DNA of 64,000 nucleotides. It comes from Phycisphaerae bacterium (GTDB lineage Bacteria > Planctomycetota > Phycisphaerae > UBA1845 > Fen-1342). A program made the translations under genes and the position numbers. Below the pieces are notes generated by a model. That model had not been told where the DNA came from. It did not search any database and saw only the letters and a list, made by a program, of their open reading frames with translations. Below are positions 1 to 8,903 of the stretch, one piece after another. The first letter of the stretch is position 1. The number at the start of each line of letters is the position of its first letter. Location of the stretch: NCBI GenBank assembly GCA_030428945.1, contig JAUIEC010000001.1, positions 92,438 to 156,437 of the forward strand, read 5' to 3'.

Positions 1-1213
1 GCACGCGGGTCGGTAGCATGAACGCGCACAGCATCACCATGAACGCAAACCCGACGTAGCTGACCGGCTGCCAGCCCCACTTCCGCCCGGCCAGAACGGC
101 ACCGGCGATCAGCCCCAGCGCCAGCAGCACCTTGCCGAAGCGGTCCTTGCTGATCCCGAAGATCGGCGCCGTGCTGTCGAGCGCCTCGGGCGTGCCGCCG
201 TTGGACTGGAAGTCAAACCACCACAGGTTGAACGCGTTCAGCGTCGTCCGCTTGTACAGATCGCCCGCGACCGTGTCGATGTACGCCCGTTTGAACCAGA
301 GCGCCGACTTCCAGGCCTGGTCCTCGGCCGGCAGGTTCTCGACCTTCGCGCCCGCGATCGAATGCGGCAGCGACAGCACCGCCGCGACCACCAGCGCGAT
401 CACGCCCGTCAGCAGCGGACCGGCCGCCGCCTTGAGCGACTCGCGCCGCAGGCGGGCGAACGCCGCGAACAGCAGAACCGGGCCCAGCAGGATCGCATGC
501 GGCTTCAGCAGCAGCGCGCAGCCGTAGACGATGCCGGCCGGAATGTACCGCTGCCGCAGCAGCAGCACGGTCGTCCAGACCAGCGGGGCCGCGACCCACG
601 AGTCGACCTGGTTCCAGAAGGCCGAGTCCAGGAAGATCGGCGGCGCCAGGATCGTGATCGCGAAACCCAGCGCGGCCCGCAGGCGAGCGCCGCCCAGCGC
701 CAGGATCAGCGCGGCCACGCCCCAGGCGAGGATGAAGTCGAACACGATCGCCGGCAGGGCGGCGACGAAGCGGGCCGTCAGCGTGTTGGCGACACGCCCG
801 GTGACCGGGGTGCCGCGCGGAATGCCTCCCCGGCCGTTGGCGTTGATCGTGACCTCGTCGGCCAGTGCGCTCCACAGGCCGCCCTGGACCCAGAAGATCC
901 AGGTGCTCAGCGGCAGGTAGTTGCAGGCGTGCGGGATGCGGACCGGGATGTCCTGGAAGCGCCCGTCGCGGGCGAAGTAGCGGTAGATCACCGGCCAGGG
1001 CTGCGACTGGGCGTAGATGTTGGTCGCCCCGCCGCGCCAGGATTCCTCGGCCCAGGCCATGAAGTCGGTGTGATCCGGCCGATAGGAGTACTGCGGCGCA
1101 TACGTCAGCGAGACGCCCCGGGCGAAGAGTCCCAGGATGATGCTGGTCACCACGATCAGCAGGCCGGGTGACAGCGGTGGCCGCGCGGGGGTGGTTTCGG
1201 CGTTCGAGGACAT
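1..1213 (-). CDS. Membrane glycosyltransferase (Gpi18-like/GT-C fold), 3' end cut by window
   Basis: An integral-membrane protein of at least 404 residues that probably transfers a sugar from a polyprenyl-phosphate donor outside the cytoplasmic membrane. It opens with a short soluble tail and a hydrophobic helix (GLLIVVTSIILGLF), then an extracytoplasmic loop with the acidic motif YRPDHTDFMAWAEESW, followed by many further hydrophobic segments. This layout is that of the Gpi18-like mannosyltransferase/GT-C group. The ATG at 1213 is chosen because it precedes the first helix. The gene continues beyond position 1, so the C-terminus is unseen. Family call is by layout only; the exact substrate is unknown. 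Confidence 0.6.
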   Translation of the reverse strand, partial: MSSNAETTPARPPLSPGLLIVVTSIILGLFARGVSLTYAPQYSYRPDHTDFMAWAEESWRGGATNIYAQSQPWPVIYRYFARDGRFQDIPVRIPHACNYLPLSTWIFWVQGGLWSALADEVTINANGRGGIPRGTPVTGRVANTLTARFVAALPAIVFDFILAWGVAALILALGGARLRAALGFAITILAPPIFLDSAFWNQVDSWVAAPLVWTTVLLLRQRYIPAGIVYGCALLLKPHAILLGPVLLFAAFARLRRESLKAAAGPLLTGVIALVVAAVLSLPHSIAGAKVENLPAEDQAWKSALWFKRAYIDTVAGDLYKRTTLNAFNLWWFDFQSNGGTPEALDSTAPIFGISKDRFGKVLLALGLIAGAVLAGRKWGWQPVSYVGFAFMVMLCAFMLPTRV

Positions 1214-1232
1214 GCCGGGTTTTATATCTGAA

Positions 1233-1257
1233 AGGGAGCGCGGGAGCGAGGGAACGG
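1233..1257. repeat. Short octamer-type array before the glycosyltransferase
   Basis: Three imperfect units of the GGGAGCGA type on the + strand, so the transcript of the minus-strand glycosyltransferase gene has the C-rich form about 20 nt before its start. This fits the polarity seen at the other arrays. Confidence 0.5.
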
Positions 1258-1374
1258 GTCGTGCGGGCGCCTGCCGGCCCGCGATCGTGATCGCCCGTCG
1301 GCACTGCAAAGACCGCCGATGTTTGTAGTTGCGGGCCCCCGCGGGGCTCGTACACTTGCGCAGGAGGTCCGCAG

Positions 1375-1854
1375 GTGAGCAATGCCATGTCGAACGTGTG
1401 TCCGCGATGCCGTCACGAGAGTCCCCCGGCCGCCCGCTACTGCGCGTCGTGCGGGCTGGCCCTGGATCTGACCGAGCAGGGCGCCGGCGGGGCGGGGCGG
1501 GTGCGTCATCCGCAACCGGCCGCGGTACCGCCGGGGGCGATTCCGGTCGAGGATGCGACGCAGTTGTACTTCACCTACGAGTCGGCCCTGGGCGGGCATG
1601 ACCTGAGCGGGACCGAGGGGTTGCGGATCCGGGTCGCGAACGTCGGCTACCCGCTGCAGGAACTGCAGTTCGAGGTGCGCGGGATCGGCCGGGACGGCGC
1701 GCCGGTTCTGCGGCGGGTGTACGAGGTGCCGCACCTGGGGCATGCCGACTGGGCCGAGATCGAGACGCCGTCGTACGACATCGCCGGTCCGCTGCGAATC
1801 CTGCACGTGAAACTGATCGGGGCGCAGTTCGCGCCGGCCGACGAAACAACCTGA
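1375..1854 (+). CDS. Zinc-ribbon protein of unknown function
   Basis: A 159-residue soluble protein. The N-terminus has two CxxC knuckles (CPRC at about residues 9-12 and CASC at 22-25), a typical double-cysteine zinc ribbon. The rest is a beta-rich region with no recognised motif (LRIRVANVGYPLQELQFEVRG). The GTG at 1375 is chosen because AGGAGG lies 7 nt upstream; an in-frame ATG four codons later is the alternative. It ends 15 nt before the band-7 gene, so the two are probably co-transcribed. The beta-rich part could bind a partner protein or lipid; this is a guess. Confidence 0.7.
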   Translation: MSNAMSNVCPRCRHESPPAARYCASCGLALDLTEQGAGGAGRVRHPQPAAVPPGAIPVEDATQLYFTYESALGGHDLSGTEGLRIRVANVGYPLQELQFEVRGIGRDGAPVLRRVYEVPHLGHADWAEIETPSYDIAGPLRILHVKLIGAQFAPADETT

Positions 1855-1869
1855 GAGGAGGCTGGTCCG

Positions 1870-2841
1870 ATGGAATACATGTGGCTGCTGGTACCGGTTG
1901 GGCTGTTTGCGCTGTACATCTTCTTTGCCGGGTGGTTCACGGTGGAGCAACAGACGCGGGCCGTGGTTGAACGGTTCGGCAAGTTCCACAAGATCTGCGG
2001 GCCGGGCCTGAACTTCAAGGTCCCGATGGTCGACAAGATCGCCGGCCGGATCACGCACCGCGTGCGTGAGCTCGAGATTCACGTCGAGTCCAAGACGCGC
2101 GACGACGTCTTCGTCGACATCCTGATCGCGGTGCAGTTCTTCGTGAAGGAAGACGCCAACACGGTTCAGCAGGCGTTCTACAAGCTGATGAACCCCGAGC
2201 AGCAGATCAGCTCGTACGTCTTCGACACGGTCCGCGCGCTGGTGCCCGAGATGGGCGTCGACCATGTCTTCTCCGAGAAGGAAAAGATCGCGACGGCGGT
2301 CAAGGAACGGGTCGCCGACATCATGGAGGAGTTCGGCTACACGATCCTGCAGGCCCTGGTCAACGACATTCAGCCGGACAGCGAAGTCAAGAAGGCGATG
2401 AACAAGGTCAACGCCAGCGCCCGCATGAAGGAAGCCGCCCGCAACGAGGCCGAGGCCGAGAAGATCCGCGTGATCGCCGAAGCCGAAGCCGAGGCCCGCG
2501 CCAAGGAACTGCAGGGCAGCGGCATCGCCCGGCAGCGCCTCGCGATCGCCCGCGGGTTGAAGGAGTCGGTCGAGGCCTGCTCCGAGGCCGGCATTTCGCC
2601 CGAGGAAGCGACCCGCATGGTCCTGCTGACGCAGCACTACGACACCGTCACCGCGGTCGGTGGCCGCAGCAAGGCGACCGTCATGATGCTGCCCTACACC
2701 CCGGACGGCATGGCCGGCGTCAGCGACCAGATCATGCAGGCCCTGCTGACCTCGCACTCGGCCGTCCAGCCCAGTGAACCCGACCGCGACGACCCCGACT
2801 ATCGCAGGGAAGACCACCGCCCGCCGCCGCCGACGGCCTAG
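1870..2841 (+). CDS. SPFH/band-7 (stomatin-like) membrane protein
   Basis: A 323-residue protein with one N-terminal transmembrane helix (MWLLVPVGLFALYIFFAG), an SPFH domain (VEQQTRAVVERFGKF to about residue 180), and a long charged alpha-helical region rich in Ala and Glu (RNEAEAEKIRVIAEAEAEAR), the coiled coil used for oligomerisation. Family members form large rings in membrane microdomains and often regulate proteases such as FtsH, which is also encoded in this window (34.8 kb). The SD GAGGAGG precedes the ATG. No NfeD partner is adjacent; its partner upstream is the zinc-ribbon gene. Confidence 0.9.
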   Translation: MEYMWLLVPVGLFALYIFFAGWFTVEQQTRAVVERFGKFHKICGPGLNFKVPMVDKIAGRITHRVRELEIHVESKTRDDVFVDILIAVQFFVKEDANTVQQAFYKLMNPEQQISSYVFDTVRALVPEMGVDHVFSEKEKIATAVKERVADIMEEFGYTILQALVNDIQPDSEVKKAMNKVNASARMKEAARNEAEAEKIRVIAEAEAEARAKELQGSGIARQRLAIARGLKESVEACSEAGISPEEATRMVLLTQHYDTVTAVGGRSKATVMMLPYTPDGMAGVSDQIMQALLTSHSAVQPSEPDRDDPDYRREDHRPPPPTA

Positions 2842-2858
2842 CCGGGTGAAAGGGATCT

Positions 2859-3164
2859 TGTGGCACCGGCGTCTCGCCGGGGGACTTGTCGCACCGGCGT
2901 CTCGCCGGTGGTTTTCCCGGCTGACAGAATCACAGGCGGGACGCCTGTGCCACAAGAATCACAGGCGGGACGCCTGTGCCACAGAATCACAGCCGGGACG
3001 CCTGTGCCACAAGGATCACAGGCGGGACGCCTGTGCCACAGAGCCCCGGAGACCGCGTCGATGACGCACCCTGCACCGGTGCCGGGGCGGTGGACTTGTG
3101 GCACCGGCGTCTCGCCGGTGGTTTTCCCGGCTGACAGGCTCACAGGCGGGACGCCTGTGCCACA
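2859..3164. repeat. Hairpin (REP-like) repeat cluster 1
   Basis: About eight copies of a 23-nt hairpin element. Three are in the form GTGGCACCGGCGTCTCGCCG (about 2860, 2888, 3097); five are in the opposite orientation as CACAGGCGGGACGCCTGTG (2931, 2960, 2988, 3017, 3141). Each has an 8-bp stem and 3-nt loop. Read on one strand the two forms differ by a compensatory A-T to C-G change in the stem. The copy at 2988 has one stem mismatch. The cluster has paired opposite-orientation copies, like REP/BIME elements. Confidence 0.85.
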
Positions 3165-3290
3165 GAGTCAGAAGACACTGCTCAAGAGCTCAAGAGCAGT
3201 GGCACCGGAGCACGAACGCTGCATCGATCCGTTGGCCGAGGGACTGCGACGGTCACTGAGCAATCCCCTTTCCCCCTCAATCTTCTTGCC

Positions 3291-3363
3291 CCACCTCGCT
3301 CCCTCGCTCCACCTCGCTCCCTCGCTCCTCGCTCCCTCGCTCCCTTGCTCCCTCGCTCCCTCC
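3291..3363. repeat. Octamer array (CGCTCCCT)n before the 3437 gene
   Basis: About nine units of the 8-nt repeat CGCTCCCT with small slips, ending roughly 75 nt before the start of the downstream + strand gene. The pyrimidine-rich strand is the coding strand of that gene. Confidence 0.85.
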
Positions 3364-3436
3364 AGACTAGGACACCTAGGAACGGCGTATACTCGCCCGG
3401 TGCGGCCGACGCGGGTCGTGCCGGAAGGAGCAGCGG

Positions 3437-3970
3437 ATGCAGCGTCGTCATACCGAATTCTTCGGACCCGATCTGATTCGGGCACCCGTCCTGTCGGGCA
3501 GTCCCGAGGTTGCGGCCGTGCAGATCGCGGCCGCCGTGGCGCAGTTGCGGGCGCCGCTGACGCGTGACCTGGCGGCCCTCGAGCAGCACACCGACCTGAT
3601 CCGCAACCTGGCCGACCGCCTGTTCCCCGACTACGCCAGCGGCCTGGCTCTGGCGGTCGAAGACGAGAGTGCGAACGTCGTGACGACTTCGATTTGCGTC
3701 CAGACGCCGCACGCGACGGTCCTGCGCTGCTGGCTGGCGGACGCGGGGGCGGAGGCGCCGACGACGACGCCACCCAACGCGGTCGAGTTCCTCAGCGGCA
3801 CGATCCTCGAAGAGATCACGCCGCGAACGAGCTATGTCATCCTGACACCCGCCAGCGGAATCATCACCGTCCGCGTCACCAAACCCGGAACGGCCGATTA
3901 CCGCTGGGGCGCCACCATCCTCGGCCGGGCTCGGTTCTCACCCACGCTTCAGTTCCGGCGGGGCACCTAG
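3437..3970 (+). CDS. Hypothetical protein, 177 aa
   Basis: I do not recognise this protein. It is soluble, with an alpha-helical first half (AAVQIAAAVAQLRAPLTRDL) and a beta-rich second half ending in FSPTLQFRRGT. It has no signal peptide or membrane helix. The ATG at 3437 has a strong SD (GGAAGGAG, 6 nt away), and a TATACT box lies at 3388-3393. It is isolated between two repeat clusters, so its context gives no functional clue. Codon use and the SD support a real gene. Confidence 0.65.
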   Translation: MQRRHTEFFGPDLIRAPVLSGSPEVAAVQIAAAVAQLRAPLTRDLAALEQHTDLIRNLADRLFPDYASGLALAVEDESANVVTTSICVQTPHATVLRCWLADAGAEAPTTTPPNAVEFLSGTILEEITPRTSYVILTPASGIITVRVTKPGTADYRWGATILGRARFSPTLQFRRGT

Positions 3971-4005
3971 TGGTGGTGAAACGTGCAGGACTCCGCGCGC
4001 GTTGA

Positions 4006-4163
4006 CTTGTGGCACCGGCGTCTCGCCGGTGGTTCTCACGCTGACAACATCACAGGCGGGACGCCTGTGCCACAAGGATCACAGGCGGGACGCCTGTGCC
4101 ACAAGAATCACAGGCGGGACGCCTGTGCCACAGAGAATCACAGGCGGGACGCCTGTACCACAA
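4006..4163. repeat. Hairpin (REP-like) repeat cluster 2
   Basis: One GTGGCACCGGCGTCTCGCCG copy (about 4009) followed by four inverted CACAGGCGGGACGCCTGTG copies (about 4051, 4081, 4110, 4140), the same arrangement as cluster 1. The last copy has one substitution (CCTGTACC). Confidence 0.85.
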
Positions 4164-4190
4164 AGCCCCGGGAGGCCACGTCTCTGATCC

Positions 4191-4300
4191 CTCGTCTCTT
4201 CTTCTCTTCTTCTCTTTGTTTTTCTCTCTTTGTTTTTTTTTCTCTCTCTCTCGTGCTCTTCCTGGCTCCCTCGCTCCCTCGCTCCCTGGCTCCCTTCACT
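4191..4300. repeat. Polypyrimidine tract plus octamer array at the S9 peptidase stop
   Basis: A roughly 70-nt C/T-only stretch (with one 9-T run) followed by four GCTCCCTC/G units that reach the stop codon of the minus-strand peptidase gene. On the peptidase transcript this reads stop, then (AGGGAGCG)n, then a long polypurine run. Confidence 0.8.
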
Positions 4301-6245
4301 TGACATACTGATCGAACCAGTTCAGTTGTCGCGTGTAGAGGTCGATCCGGTGGGCGCGTTCGCTGATGCCGTGTCCGCTGCGCGGGTAGAGCACCATCTG
4401 CGTCGGCACTTCGCGGATCTTCAGCGCGGTGTAGAGTTCCAGCGCCTGGCCGGGGTGGACGCGGTCGTCGCCGGCACCGTGCAGGATCAGCGTCGGCGTC
4501 TGCGCGACGGCGATCCGCGACAGCGGCGAACGCTCCCAGTACAACTCGAGGTTGTCGTACGCGTACCGGTTCCAGTGCACCAGCGACATCTCGTGCGGAA
4601 TGTCCGTCGTTCCCGCGAAACTCAGCCAGTTCGAAATGCCCGCGCCCATGATCGCGGCCTTGAACACCTCGCTGTGGTGCGTCGCCGCCAGGGCCGACAG
4701 GTAGCCGCCGTACGACCAGCCGCCGATCCCGACCCGCTGCGGATCGGTGATGCCGTCATCGACCAGCTTGCGAAGACCCGCCAGGATGTCGGCGAACTCC
4801 TCGCCGCCAAGATCGTCGTGATCCCCCTGGCTGAACGCCACGCCGCGACCGCCCGATCCGCGGTAGTTCGGCTGCAGCACGACGTAGCCGCGGGCCGCCA
4901 GCATCTGCGGCAGACTCTGCCAGCCGTTCTGGCTGACGCCCTCGGGACCGCCATGCGGATGAATGATCGTCGGGTAACGCTGCCCGGCCGCATAGTCACG
5001 CGGATACGTCAGCACGCCCGCGATCTGCAACTCGCCCGACTGCCAGTTGATCGTCTCCTGCCGCGCCAGCCGGACCGCTTCCAGTTGCGGGTTGCTGTCC
5101 GTCCAGCGCGTCGCCTCCGCGTCCCAGGCATCCGCGACGAAGACCTCGGCCGGGTGCTCCGGCCTGCTCGCGATCGACGCCACCAGCCCCGTCCCGCGCT
5201 GCAGCGCGATCTGCCGGGTGACCTGCCGGAGCGGTTGGCCGTGCGTGGTCTGCTGGCTGGTCGGCGCCGAGATCAGCCGGGTCCCGGTGCCGCCGTCGAC
5301 CAGGACCAGCAGATTGCTGTCGCTGGTCCATTCGACCTGCTGCACCGACACCTCGCCCAGGCCCAGCCGACGGGCCGCGCCGGTCGGAAGGTCGACCAGG
5401 AACACCGTCTGCGGCAGCGGATCGTTCAGCGCGGTGGCGCCCGCGAACGCCAGTCGCTTCCCGTCCGGTGAAACCGCCAGGTCGCCGAGCTTGCCGGCCG
5501 TCTCGCAGATCGGGCGCAGGCTGCCGCCCTCCGCGGACAGCAGGTACAGGCGGCTGAACATCATCTGGTCATCGACCCGCGGCGTCCGCGCGGCCGCCAC
5601 CACCAGCCCGCTGCCGTCCGGCAGCCAGACAAAGTTCCCGGCCGAGCGGTCCTCCTCGAACAGCACCCGTTCCGTGCCGGTCGCGATGTCGAGCAGCCAG
5701 ACGCGGGTGTACTTGTGATCCTGGTCGACGACGGTCCAGTCCCGGCCGGCTTCCTCGGCTTCGGTCTCTTCTTCGCTGGGGGGATCGGCGGCGGTGAAGG
5801 CGATCCTGGTGCCGTCGGGGCTCCAGGCGTAGGCCTGTACCGCGGTCTCGTGCGTGGTCAGCGGGCGGGCCTCGCCGCCGCGCGGGTCGATCACGAAGAC
5901 CTGCGTCTTCTCGTGATGCTCGTCGCGTTGCGCGCGGAACGCCAGCAGGCGCCCGTCCGGCGAGAACCGCGGGTTGCTCGCGTTGCCCTTCTGACGCGTC
6001 AACGGGCGGGCGTCGTCGGGGCCGGCGGCCAGCCAGACCTGGCTGTAGTCGCCGCCCGGTTCGTCATCGGCCGCGCGGGGGATCGACCGCACGAACGCGA
6101 CCTGTCGCGCGGTCGGGTGCAGATCGATGTCGCTGTTCTGCTGAAGCGTGACGACGACTTCGGGGGTCAGGGCCGCGTCCTCGGCCGTAGCGCGGGTGGC
6201 GGCAACTCCCACCAGGGTGAGAAGCAGAGCGGCGTGCAGGCGCAT
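4296..6245 (-). CDS. S9 family serine peptidase (acylaminoacyl/dipeptidyl type), secreted
   Basis: A 649-residue peptidase that should cleave oligopeptides outside the cytoplasm. It has a signal peptide (MRLHAALLLTLVGVAA), a WD40-like beta-propeller of about 370 residues with repeated SPDG motifs, and a C-terminal alpha/beta hydrolase domain. The nucleophile is in GIGGWSYGGYLSA, HPHGGP forms the oxyanion region, and the Asp and His are in LILHGAGDDRVHPGQ and SGHGISE. Start at 6245 is preferred over the ATG four codons earlier because GGAG lies 7 nt upstream. The TGA stop is immediately followed by an octamer array. Full length, all catalytic motifs present. Confidence 0.92.
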   Translation of the reverse strand: MRLHAALLLTLVGVAATRATAEDAALTPEVVVTLQQNSDIDLHPTARQVAFVRSIPRAADDEPGGDYSQVWLAAGPDDARPLTRQKGNASNPRFSPDGRLLAFRAQRDEHHEKTQVFVIDPRGGEARPLTTHETAVQAYAWSPDGTRIAFTAADPPSEEETEAEEAGRDWTVVDQDHKYTRVWLLDIATGTERVLFEEDRSAGNFVWLPDGSGLVVAAARTPRVDDQMMFSRLYLLSAEGGSLRPICETAGKLGDLAVSPDGKRLAFAGATALNDPLPQTVFLVDLPTGAARRLGLGEVSVQQVEWTSDSNLLVLVDGGTGTRLISAPTSQQTTHGQPLRQVTRQIALQRGTGLVASIASRPEHPAEVFVADAWDAEATRWTDSNPQLEAVRLARQETINWQSGELQIAGVLTYPRDYAAGQRYPTIIHPHGGPEGVSQNGWQSLPQMLAARGYVVLQPNYRGSGGRGVAFSQGDHDDLGGEEFADILAGLRKLVDDGITDPQRVGIGGWSYGGYLSALAATHHSEVFKAAIMGAGISNWLSFAGTTDIPHEMSLVHWNRYAYDNLELYWERSPLSRIAVAQTPTLILHGAGDDRVHPGQALELYTALKIREVPTQMVLYPRSGHGISERAHRIDLYTRQLNWFDQYVK

Positions 6246-6330
6246 GGGATTCTCCATTCAGAAAGGCCTCGTGGCCGGTTAGGATACAGTTGTCCCGCAG
6301 GGGGCACACGCACTTCGCCAGGAGACCGAC

Positions 6331-6783
6331 ATGGCTGACGCCGACGCCTGCCAGCGCGAGGTCCTGGGTCTGCACCAGTTCTTCGAGGACTGGTTCGCCG
6401 GCCGGATCGACGCCGGGCCCGACAGTTTCGCACGTTGTACGAATGTCCTGGCCCCCGAGTTCACGCTGATCAATCCCGACGGCGAGCGGACGGACCGCCC
6501 GGACCTGCTGGAGCGCCTGCAGGCCGCGCATGGGCACGCGGGGCACACCTACTTTCACATTCGCATCGCCGATGTCGAGAGTCGCCGCCTGGCGGACGGA
6601 CTCTGGCTGGTGACCTACCAGGAGTGGCAGGAAACCGACGGCTTCATCACCGCCCGCTGGAGTTCCGCGATCCTGCGCGAAGCAACCGGGCCCGACAACG
6701 GACTGACCTGGGTGCATGTCCAGGAGACGTGGATCGCGGCCGAAGATGAGCCCGAGCACGAACCGGCCGCGACGGCGCAATAG
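6331..6783 (+). CDS. SnoaL-like/DUF4440-type protein
   Basis: A 150-residue soluble protein. The order of segments (FFEDWFAGRI, then LAPEFTLINPDGE, then the YFHIRIADVESRRLADGLWLV strands, then RWSSAILRE and WVHVQETW) is that of the NTF2/SnoaL fold used in small cyclases, isomerases and unknown calcium/calmodulin-kinase-association-like proteins. No obvious catalytic residue set can be assigned. CAGGAGAC precedes the ATG. It is divergent from the S9 peptidase and convergent with the PEP-CTERM gene. Confidence 0.65.
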   Translation: MADADACQREVLGLHQFFEDWFAGRIDAGPDSFARCTNVLAPEFTLINPDGERTDRPDLLERLQAAHGHAGHTYFHIRIADVESRRLADGLWLVTYQEWQETDGFITARWSSAILREATGPDNGLTWVHVQETWIAAEDEPEHEPAATAQ

Positions 6784-6863
6784 CAGGACCCGTCCGCAGG
6801 TGCGAACGGGCCCGTGCTTCGGAAGGCAATTCCGGTCTTCAGGAGTCTGTGGCTGCGCCGAGC

Positions 6864-7565
6864 CTAGCGGCGGCGGACCAGCAGCAGGCCGAGCGTCAGC
6901 AGGGCGAGGCTGGCCGGTTCGGGAACCACCAGGACGAAGTCAAAGGTCGCGTCACCGCTCGAGTTGACGCCGTTGGTCAGGACGGTCGCGTCGGCGGTCA
7001 GGGTGTAGGTCCCCGGCCCGAGCAGTCCGTTGGAGATGATCGGCACGAGCCCGTTGTTGGTGGTCGTGTTGACGATGTCTCCGCCGGGACCGGTCAGGGT
7101 GACATTGGCCGAGATCGTCTGGACGAAGCCGGAGACGGTCGCGTCAACGCTGCCGGTCAGGGCGTAGGGGGTGCTGGCCAGGATGTCGAAGGTGACTTCG
7201 AAGGTGTTGGTCGCGGCGGCGGCGACGCCGAAGATGTGCGACTGATCGGCGGTGGCGTCGGCGGTCCCGAGTCCGAAGATCGTCTCGTCCTGGATGTCCG
7301 ATGACTGGGTGGCGTTCGAACTGTTGGTCGGGTCGACGCCGACGGCGCCGAGCGACGCGTCGGCACTGAGGTTCTTGGTGTAGGGGTCGTAGTGGAAGAC
7401 TACGTCGCTGTCGTTGTCAAAGCTGGGGTTTTCGCTTCCGCCGATGATGGCATCGACTTCGAGAAAGCGTTCGGCACTGGTGGGGTTGATGGTGCCCGCC
7501 ACGGCCAGACTGCCGCCGGCTACCAGCAGAGCAACAACACCACCGGCCCGGATTGATCCGCGCAT
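6864..7565 (-). CDS. PEP-CTERM sorting-domain surface protein
   Basis: A 233-residue secreted protein: signal peptide at residues 1-24, a beta-sandwich-like body rich in Thr, Asn and Asp, and a C-terminal tripartite tail VVPEPASLALLTLGLLLVRRR (VPEP motif, hydrophobic helix, arginine cluster). Such tails are processed by exosortase/EpsH systems, and the proteins are exported with exopolysaccharide. No exosortase gene is in this window. GGAGGAGG precedes the start. A second PEP-CTERM gene lies just upstream on the same strand, but the two bodies are not alike. Confidence 0.88.
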   Translation of the reverse strand: MRGSIRAGGVVALLVAGGSLAVAGTINPTSAERFLEVDAIIGGSENPSFDNDSDVVFHYDPYTKNLSADASLGAVGVDPTNSSNATQSSDIQDETIFGLGTADATADQSHIFGVAAAATNTFEVTFDILASTPYALTGSVDATVSGFVQTISANVTLTGPGGDIVNTTTNNGLVPIISNGLLGPGTYTLTADATVLTNGVNSSGDATFDFVLVVPEPASLALLTLGLLLVRRR

Positions 7566-7878
7566 CGTTTCCTCCTCCGTGAGACAAACCAGAGATGAGA
7601 CGGTTTGCTTGCTACGATTGCCGGGGCTGTACGGACCCCGACGACACGTCCGAAATCCTACCCGCCCGCGCCAGGTGTGAAAACCCGTTTTTATGTCCTA
7701 TAAAAACGCAGCATACGCTCGCGCAACGGCGTCGTGGCCCGACAGGCGGGCTGAAGAGCCGATAAGAAACTTCGCCGAAATCGGGCGCGGGCTGCCGGTC
7801 GCCGCGCAGCGCTACGACTTCGGATCGGCCGAGGCGGCCGGGCGGGGGGGAGAGTCGGTGCTTGCCGGGCGGGGGCGG
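7566..7878. other. Intergenic stretch between two PEP-CTERM genes
   Basis: No gene with support here. It holds the leader of the downstream PEP-CTERM gene, a T/A-rich patch around 7680-7712 (GTTTTTATGTCCTATAAAAA) that could be a promoter on either strand, and GC-rich DNA without repeats. Confidence 0.4.
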
Positions 7879-7922
7879 AAAACAAAAACAGGCCGACCTG
7901 CCCGCGCGGGCAAGCCGGCCTG
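7879..7922 (-). terminator. Rho-independent terminator of the 7952-8632 gene
   Basis: On the minus strand the 7-bp outer stem CAGGCCG/CGGCCTG (7889-7895, 7916-7922) encloses a second GC stem (TGCCCG/CGGGCA) and is followed by a U-rich tract (complement of AAAACAAAAA). It lies 30 nt past the stop. Confidence 0.75.
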
Positions 7923-7951
7923 CTGTACAGGAGGAGGTCTATCGGCCGCGA

Positions 7952-8632
7952 CTAAGCGCGACGGGCGAAAAGGACTCCGCCCAGCGCGAGGAGGAACGCG
8001 GCGGCAGGCTCAGGAACGATGGAGATCCCGTCCAGGCGAAAGTCGGTCCCTTTGTCCGGCTCGAACATGATCGTGATGCTCTCGACATCCGCACCGCTGA
8101 ACGCGATCGGAATCGAAATGTCCTGCGCACCGGTCATGCTGACCATGTCGCTGCCGTCGGCCGTGCTCATGTCCGAGAACAGCACACCGACGCTGACCTG
8201 CATCGCGTCGTTGGCGCCGTCGTAGTCGTCCAGGCTGATCACGACCATGTCCTGGCCGTCCAGGCTCTGCCCCAGACCGGTTCCGGTCAGGCCGTCGTAG
8301 GTCAGCGTCAGCTTGCCTTCGGCCCCGGCGAACGACGAGTAGTTCAGCAGGCCCGGGCCGGCGAAGATGCCGACTTCGGCCTCGTCGATGTCGACGATGT
8401 CGGCGCTCTCGAATTCGCCGATGGTGTTGCGGCGGGTCAGCAGGTCGCCGACGCCGATTCCGTCGAACTCGGTCGCGTTGAACATCGAGTCAATCGAGTT
8501 CAGCTCGATCGGCCAGAGGTTGTCTTCGACCAGCGAAAAATCGTCGAGGTTGATCTGAGCCGACGCGCCTCCGGCCACCAGGCCGGCTACGGTCAGCGCG
8601 CACATCCGGCGCACAGTCTTCCGATTCACCAC
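7952..8632 (-). CDS. PEP-CTERM sorting-domain surface protein
   Basis: A 226-residue secreted protein with a signal peptide ending near GGASAQ, an acidic beta-rich body, and the tail VPEPAAAFLLALGGVLFARRA. It begins at one of two adjacent GTG codons (8632 or 8629), with AGGGGA a few bases upstream. The ordinary extracytoplasmic body (DDFSLVEDNLWPIELNSID at the N-terminus) has no domain I can name. A clear terminator follows, so it is probably a single-gene unit. Confidence 0.88.
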   Translation of the reverse strand: MVNRKTVRRMCALTVAGLVAGGASAQINLDDFSLVEDNLWPIELNSIDSMFNATEFDGIGVGDLLTRRNTIGEFESADIVDIDEAEVGIFAGPGLLNYSSFAGAEGKLTLTYDGLTGTGLGQSLDGQDMVVISLDDYDGANDAMQVSVGVLFSDMSTADGSDMVSMTGAQDISIPIAFSGADVESITIMFEPDKGTDFRLDGISIVPEPAAAFLLALGGVLFARRA

Positions 8633-8757
8633 GTTTCCCCTTCATGAGATTGCTTCCGCCCTGACCACCCGAACCCCGGATCACCCCTCCCGCGCTGCGG
8701 AAGCGGATCTTTCCCGGCACGCCATTCGGATGCAGGTCTTTCTCTTCTCTCGCACTA

Positions 8758-8769
8758 GTTCCTAGGAAC
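8758..8769. promoter_or_regulatory. 12-bp palindrome in a divergent intergenic region
   Basis: GTTCCTAGGAAC is a perfect palindrome midway between the divergent PEP-CTERM gene (start 8632) and the QueD-like gene (start 8904). It could be an operator for either; no protein can be assigned. Confidence 0.25.
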
Positions 8770-8903
8770 CGCGGAAACGCGAAGTCAAACGCGAGCGACC
8801 GAAAAACAGTCCCTTCTACCCCGTAAAGGGCGGATTTTGCGCTTCGGACCTTTCACCCGCCGGCCCGGTCACAACTACAATCGAACGCCGCCGGAGGAGA
8901 TGC

